From contig JAJEKV010000011.1 of NCBI GenBank assembly GCA_021234155.1, forward strand, positions 16,176,457-16,240,456: DNA of 64,000 nt, given 5' to 3'. The DNA comes from Isoetes taiwanensis (taxonomy: Eukaryota > Streptophyta > Lycopodiopsida > Isoetales > Isoetaceae). The notes beneath the pieces were generated by a model that was not told the origin of the DNA, made no database searches, and saw nothing but the letters and a program-made list of their open reading frames with translations. A program made the position numbers and the translations under genes. Positions 60,625 through 64,000 of this stretch are shown here, in pieces (the first letter of the stretch is position 1; each line of letters starts with the position of its first letter).

Positions 60625-61521
60625 CATTCAAAAAAATTGAAATATGTCTTAATTTTGGTACTTTTTTCCATCCGCTTTTTTTTGTTTTTATTCCCCGTCC
60701 GCCATTTTTTGTTTTTCTCTCCATCCTACTTCTTCTTGTTTTCGCTTTCACCTTCAAATTCCGACCTCACTATCCGCTTTTCCCTTTTTTTCGGCCTCCT
60801 ATTCTTGTTCTCCTTATTTTTTTTCCAAATTCCCGCCTGGCCCTTTCTTTTACCCTCTTCGCTTTTAGAAGGTTCACTTTCCGGCTTTTTTATTTTGTGT
60901 TTCTTCGCTTCAACAAAGAGGTCCGCGCCTTTACCATACTCCCGTAGGTTTTCCATGTGCTTTCCACATCGAGCTTTTTCTGGATGGTGGTTTTCCAACG
61001 AGCTTTTCCAAATCGAATCGTAATGGTGTGGAGCTTTGGAGCACCGCCAGGAACACCTGTGGACAGCCACCGGTTGTATGTTTCATTTAAACAATACAAC
61101 ACTGCTATCTCTTCGGATACCGCTAGTATACCTACCAATATCTATCTCTTCTAGATATTACCTATTGCTAGGTAGACCCTGCACAGATTTCTTGGTAATA
61201 GTCCGCATTGGCCAGAGAGAAGCCCTTTGTACTTGACTTGATTTGGCGCTGTCGTGAATAATAAATTCGCTGATGTTGAATCAGCCCAAAATGCTCAAAA
61301 TCACAATTATTGAAGGGGCTTTGGGATTGGGTATGATCTAACCCGCCAACCGAATTTCACGAAGTGTTACAATTGCGACTCAAGATCAAAGCAGTGAAAT
61401 TTGCTCAATTTCTTTGATGTTGCGTGATAAAATTTGGCTCAATTTCAAGATGCTGCGGTGGCTTTTGTGAAGAGCTCGATGAGTTGAAATCATACCGCGC
61501 TGCATTTGAGGTGAGTGCGAC

Positions 61522-61564
<43 letters not shown>

Positions 61565-62200
61565 GAATGAAACGCCACAGCGCGACGGAGGTTATCATTC
61601 TTATTTTTATTGCTGGACATTTTATGACATTCAGAGTGATTGTTCTGAGAATCGCGCCAAAGCGATTTTGAATACTTTTTCCATAAAAAGTTGTTCTTTA
61701 ACTGTTGTAGTGGATGTTTTTGTTATTATTTTCTCTAAACCAGTTTTCAACTATTTTGTAGGACATTTTAAGTATTTTGGGCAGGATAAAATCGTGATCA
61801 GAGTACTATAAAGACTCTTCTACGCTTGTAAAATCGTCTGCTTTGACCATTTTGTAGGACAAATTTCATTGTTGTATAAATATTTGAGTTGAATTTTGTA
61901 TAAATGTAGTGGCATGAGAACCACAAATCACACAGCGCTACTTATCGAAATATGACTTGCTTGCGCTAGTTATTCAAATATATCGTTATTTTACTCTTAC
62001 AATTTCATGCTGGTACCGTGTCAAAATATGCACTTTAGTTTTATGTTGCCAAAACATAAAATTTTAGGTTAAATTCCATCGATTTACAAGTTTCACCAAA
62101 TCTAACACATGGTTATATAGCCATAAACAATTATATTGCTCTATTCTACAAGCGATTTTGGACCGTATATAATCCCAATTTAATTGAATAGATGAAGTTT
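60625..62200. mobile_element. Insertion nested in the Gypsy integrase
   Basis: The HH and CC halves of one zinc finger, normally about 100 bases apart, lie 1.67 kb apart, so about 1.6 kb has been inserted. The insert contains a CT-rich tract (60660-60900), a coding-like minus-strand frame (61138-60890, with TGVPGGAPKLHTITIRFGKA) and a 39-base poly(A) at 61524-61562. The poly(A) suggests at least one retroposed piece on the plus strand, but it lies inside the insert, so more than one event may be involved. The exact ends and any target-site duplication could not be defined. Confidence 0.55.
61524..61562 (+). repeat. 39-base poly-A tract
   Basis: An uninterrupted A run following GTGAGTGCGACCT. 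Candidate 3' tail of a plus-strand SINE, LINE or retrocopy lying in the nested insertion. Confidence 0.8.
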
Positions 62201-62207
62201 CAGATTC

Positions 62208-62321
62208 CTTGTAAAGAGTTGGCCAATATCCCCAATGAAGGATCTTCACGGTGGGTTCCTGCCGCAAATGCCCCCCACAATCATGTGCTTTTGCCGGGCA
62301 AATCATGAAAGCCATCACCAA
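62208..62321 (-). pseudogene. Gypsy integrase zinc finger, first half
   Basis: KAHDCGGHLRQEPTVKILHW followed by GYWPTLYKES. H-x4-H and the GYWWPTL-like strand are hallmarks of the Gypsy HHCC domain. It breaks off right after this, where the insertion begins. Confidence 0.8.
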
Positions 62322-62399
62322 AGAACATATCTTAGTAAGAGACCTCCGTTAGTCCTCTGCAAAGAATAGCTCATGCACCACATAACCAACCGCTTTGTA

Positions 62400-63180
62400 C
62401 CTAAGAGCATGCTTTTGTTGCTTTCGAAAATGATGAAGGATAAGTCCGATCTGCAAATACCTATATATGTTGGTGGCCACTAAAGCTCCACTGCCCCAAT
62501 GAACCCTTAGACACTTCCATTATCCCTCAAACACCATTTGCCGGTCTGCTTTCTCTTCTATTTCAAAGACCACTACCAACAGTAATTTAGAATGGTGAGC
62601 CCTTGAGCCATCTTAATATACTAACTCAAAATTCTTGTATGATAAGGTTTCATCTTAAACTTAGGATCTTGACAATTTGTTGTAATGATGCAACGGTTCA
62701 TCCATATGAATGTAAAATATACCGTACATTTGTTGAATTCAACAGAAGGAAGAAGATAATGTTTAAATTTGTTCAAGGCCCACTTCAATGCTAACTCCAA
62801 GATGCTCCACATGAGTCCATTTCGCTTTCTTGTGGAGTTAACACCTCATAGCATAGTAATTCACATCATAATGCTTTTGTTGATTTTTCCGACATAAAGG
62901 TGGGACAAATGCAAAGCTTGCTCCCAAATCAGAAGAATAAATGAAATGGCTCACTCATTCTGGAGAACTCAAGAAAGTTCTCTTTTAACGTGCAATCATC
63001 TAAATGCTTGACATCTTCCTTCCATCTAAAATGCTGCTCCGGCTTCATATAATCACAAGCGGTCAAGTATTTTAGCAAAATTATGCAGCCACCTCCTACT
63101 AAACTCGAGTTGGCTATAAGCTTCACTTGAGATACATTTGTAGGTGGTTTGACCTCTCCAAGGCTGCACTCCAGCTTCAT
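62400..63180 (-). pseudogene. Gypsy RNase H region, degraded
   Basis: Begins with HFRWKEDVKHLDDCTLKENF, matching the connection between reverse transcriptase and RNase H (FxW...C...F..LK). Then come hydrophobic and TEKEAL-like fragments in shifting frames. Individual catalytic acids cannot be assigned. Confidence 0.6.
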
Positions 63181-63199
63181 GATCCATCTCGTAATCCCT

Positions 63200-63940
63200 T
63201 TTCAAACATACTGCTCATTAGTTTCCTCTAGTGAAGAAAATACACTTAAAGGTAGATTCAAACTTATACCATACAAACCGCATCTTTCAAGAACTTTTCT
63301 CGAGATGATCCAAGTGATCCCTTTTTCTGGATTAGAAAATACTGCTAAGTCATCTATAAAAACTCTCAAAAAGTTCAAAAATATCATGAAAAGTATGTCA
63401 TAGCTCTCTAAAATGTGGTCACGGAGCATTTGCGAGGCCAAAAGGTAATACTTGTGCGATAGATGCTGTAAGGAAAATAAAAGTCAGCTATTGCTTGATG
63501 TGGTGGATAGATTTGATCCGATTATATCTAGTACCCATCCAAGAAAGAATAGGCCTGATTTCCTAACAATATCCAACAAGGTTCATGAATGGTGTAGGGA
63601 AAATGATCTCTTTGGTAGCTTTGTTGAGATCCCCGAATCAATGCATACTTCCTGGGATTGAGTTATTTCGCTTCCTCAATCGTGCCAATAGAGCTGATCC
63701 AATCTGAATTTGGGTAATCGCACAATAAACCTTACTCCAAAAGCTTCAAGGACCTCAACCTTACTTGCTCCCTCATTGTCGGACTCATTCGGCCTCTTGA
63801 GTCGTTGCTGGATCGTTTCATCCTTGTTTCAAATCAATGGTATGCACCATAACCTCTCGTGGAATGCCTTTCAATCTTTTGTAATTTCACACAAAACATC
63901 CTCACCTTCTAACAAAAGATATCAAATCGCCTCCTCTTGA
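63200..63940 (-). pseudogene. Gypsy reverse transcriptase, degraded
   Basis: Segments, read on the minus strand: RDHFP (near 63610), SFLDGY at 63548-63531 (motif A; the catalytic aspartate is present), then FLRVFIDDLAVFSNPEKG with the FIDD catalytic box at 63360-63349. After that come LERCGLYGISLNLPLSVFSS. The frame changes between segments, and stops occur in several. Confidence 0.8.
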
Positions 63941-64000
63941 GTAAGATCACCTCCACAGTAACCATACCCTAGCAATACGCAACTGGAACGCGGCCACTGA

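Larger units (their letters stand above)
59620..64000 (-). mobile_element. Degenerate Ty3/Gypsy retrotransposon, pol region (runs off the right edge)
   Basis: Read leftwards on the minus strand, the domains appear in Gypsy order: reverse transcriptase (about 63900-63200), RNase H (63180-62400), integrase zinc finger (HH at 62285-62268, CC at 60599-60588), integrase core (60531-59900) and a C-terminal tail (GGVFALIGNGKDL, about 59735-59697). Integrase after RNase H separates Gypsy from Copia. Stops and frameshifts throughout mean the element is dead. Gag and the 5' LTR would lie beyond 64000. The 3' LTR should lie left of 59.6 kb but cannot be defined. An insertion of about 1.6 kb splits the integrase. 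Confidence 0.85.

Noticed and set aside
1-64000. tRNA, rRNA or CRISPR features
   Set aside because: No cloverleaf with a proper GGTTCRANNCC arm, no rRNA core sequence, and no regularly spaced direct repeats with unique spacers were found. The palindrome array at 13.75 kb has spacers too short and irregular for CRISPR.

Overview
The window looks like nuclear DNA of a land plant with a large, repeat-rich genome. I favour a non-flowering lineage (fern, gymnosperm, lycophyte or bryophyte) but cannot fix it. Reasons: GT-AG introns, 3' exons of a thylakoid ascorbate peroxidase, remains of LINE, Copia and Ty3/Gypsy retroelements, many homopolymers and minisatellites, and no bacterial gene organisation. 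Almost every open frame is short. Where a family can be recognised it is broken by stops and small indels, through decay, base errors, or both.

Layout. 1-4.1 kb holds the 3' ends of two convergent gene-like structures: thylakoid APX exons (+, 1631-2136) and an unidentified plant protein (-, 3318-2899, two in-frame stops). 4.07-4.66 kb is a minus-strand LINE 3' fragment with a poly(A) tail. 4.9-5.75 kb is a patch of short tandem and homopolymer repeats. 7.1-7.3 kb is a minisatellite. About 8.8-12.54 kb is a long dead LINE (endonuclease, reverse transcriptase, zinc knuckle, CTATT-repeat tail).

13.4-16.7 kb is the most unusual part: a regularly spaced array of 18-bp palindromes followed by an intron-containing, damaged gene joining a ParB-like domain to an amino-DNA-methyltransferase-like domain. 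17.5-18.0 kb and 50.5-51.0 kb are two copies of one dispersed sequence. 18.3-19.0 kb is the 5' end of a Copia element. 22.4-22.9 kb and 38.9-39.1 kb are purine-rich low-complexity tracts. 36.2-38.1 kb is a GC-rich block full of TGGCGCCA palindromes. 58.9-59.3 kb is a tandem duplication.

59.6-64.0 kb is a decayed minus-strand Ty3/Gypsy pol whose integrase zinc finger is split by an insertion of about 1.6 kb. The element continues past the right edge.

Large stretches (19-36 kb, 39-50 kb, 51-59 kb) hold no gene I can name. They look like old, unclassifiable transposon-derived DNA. Apart from the APX exons, nothing here is likely to encode a working protein as written. The ParB-methyltransferase gene is the candidate for an undescribed system, seen here as a broken copy.
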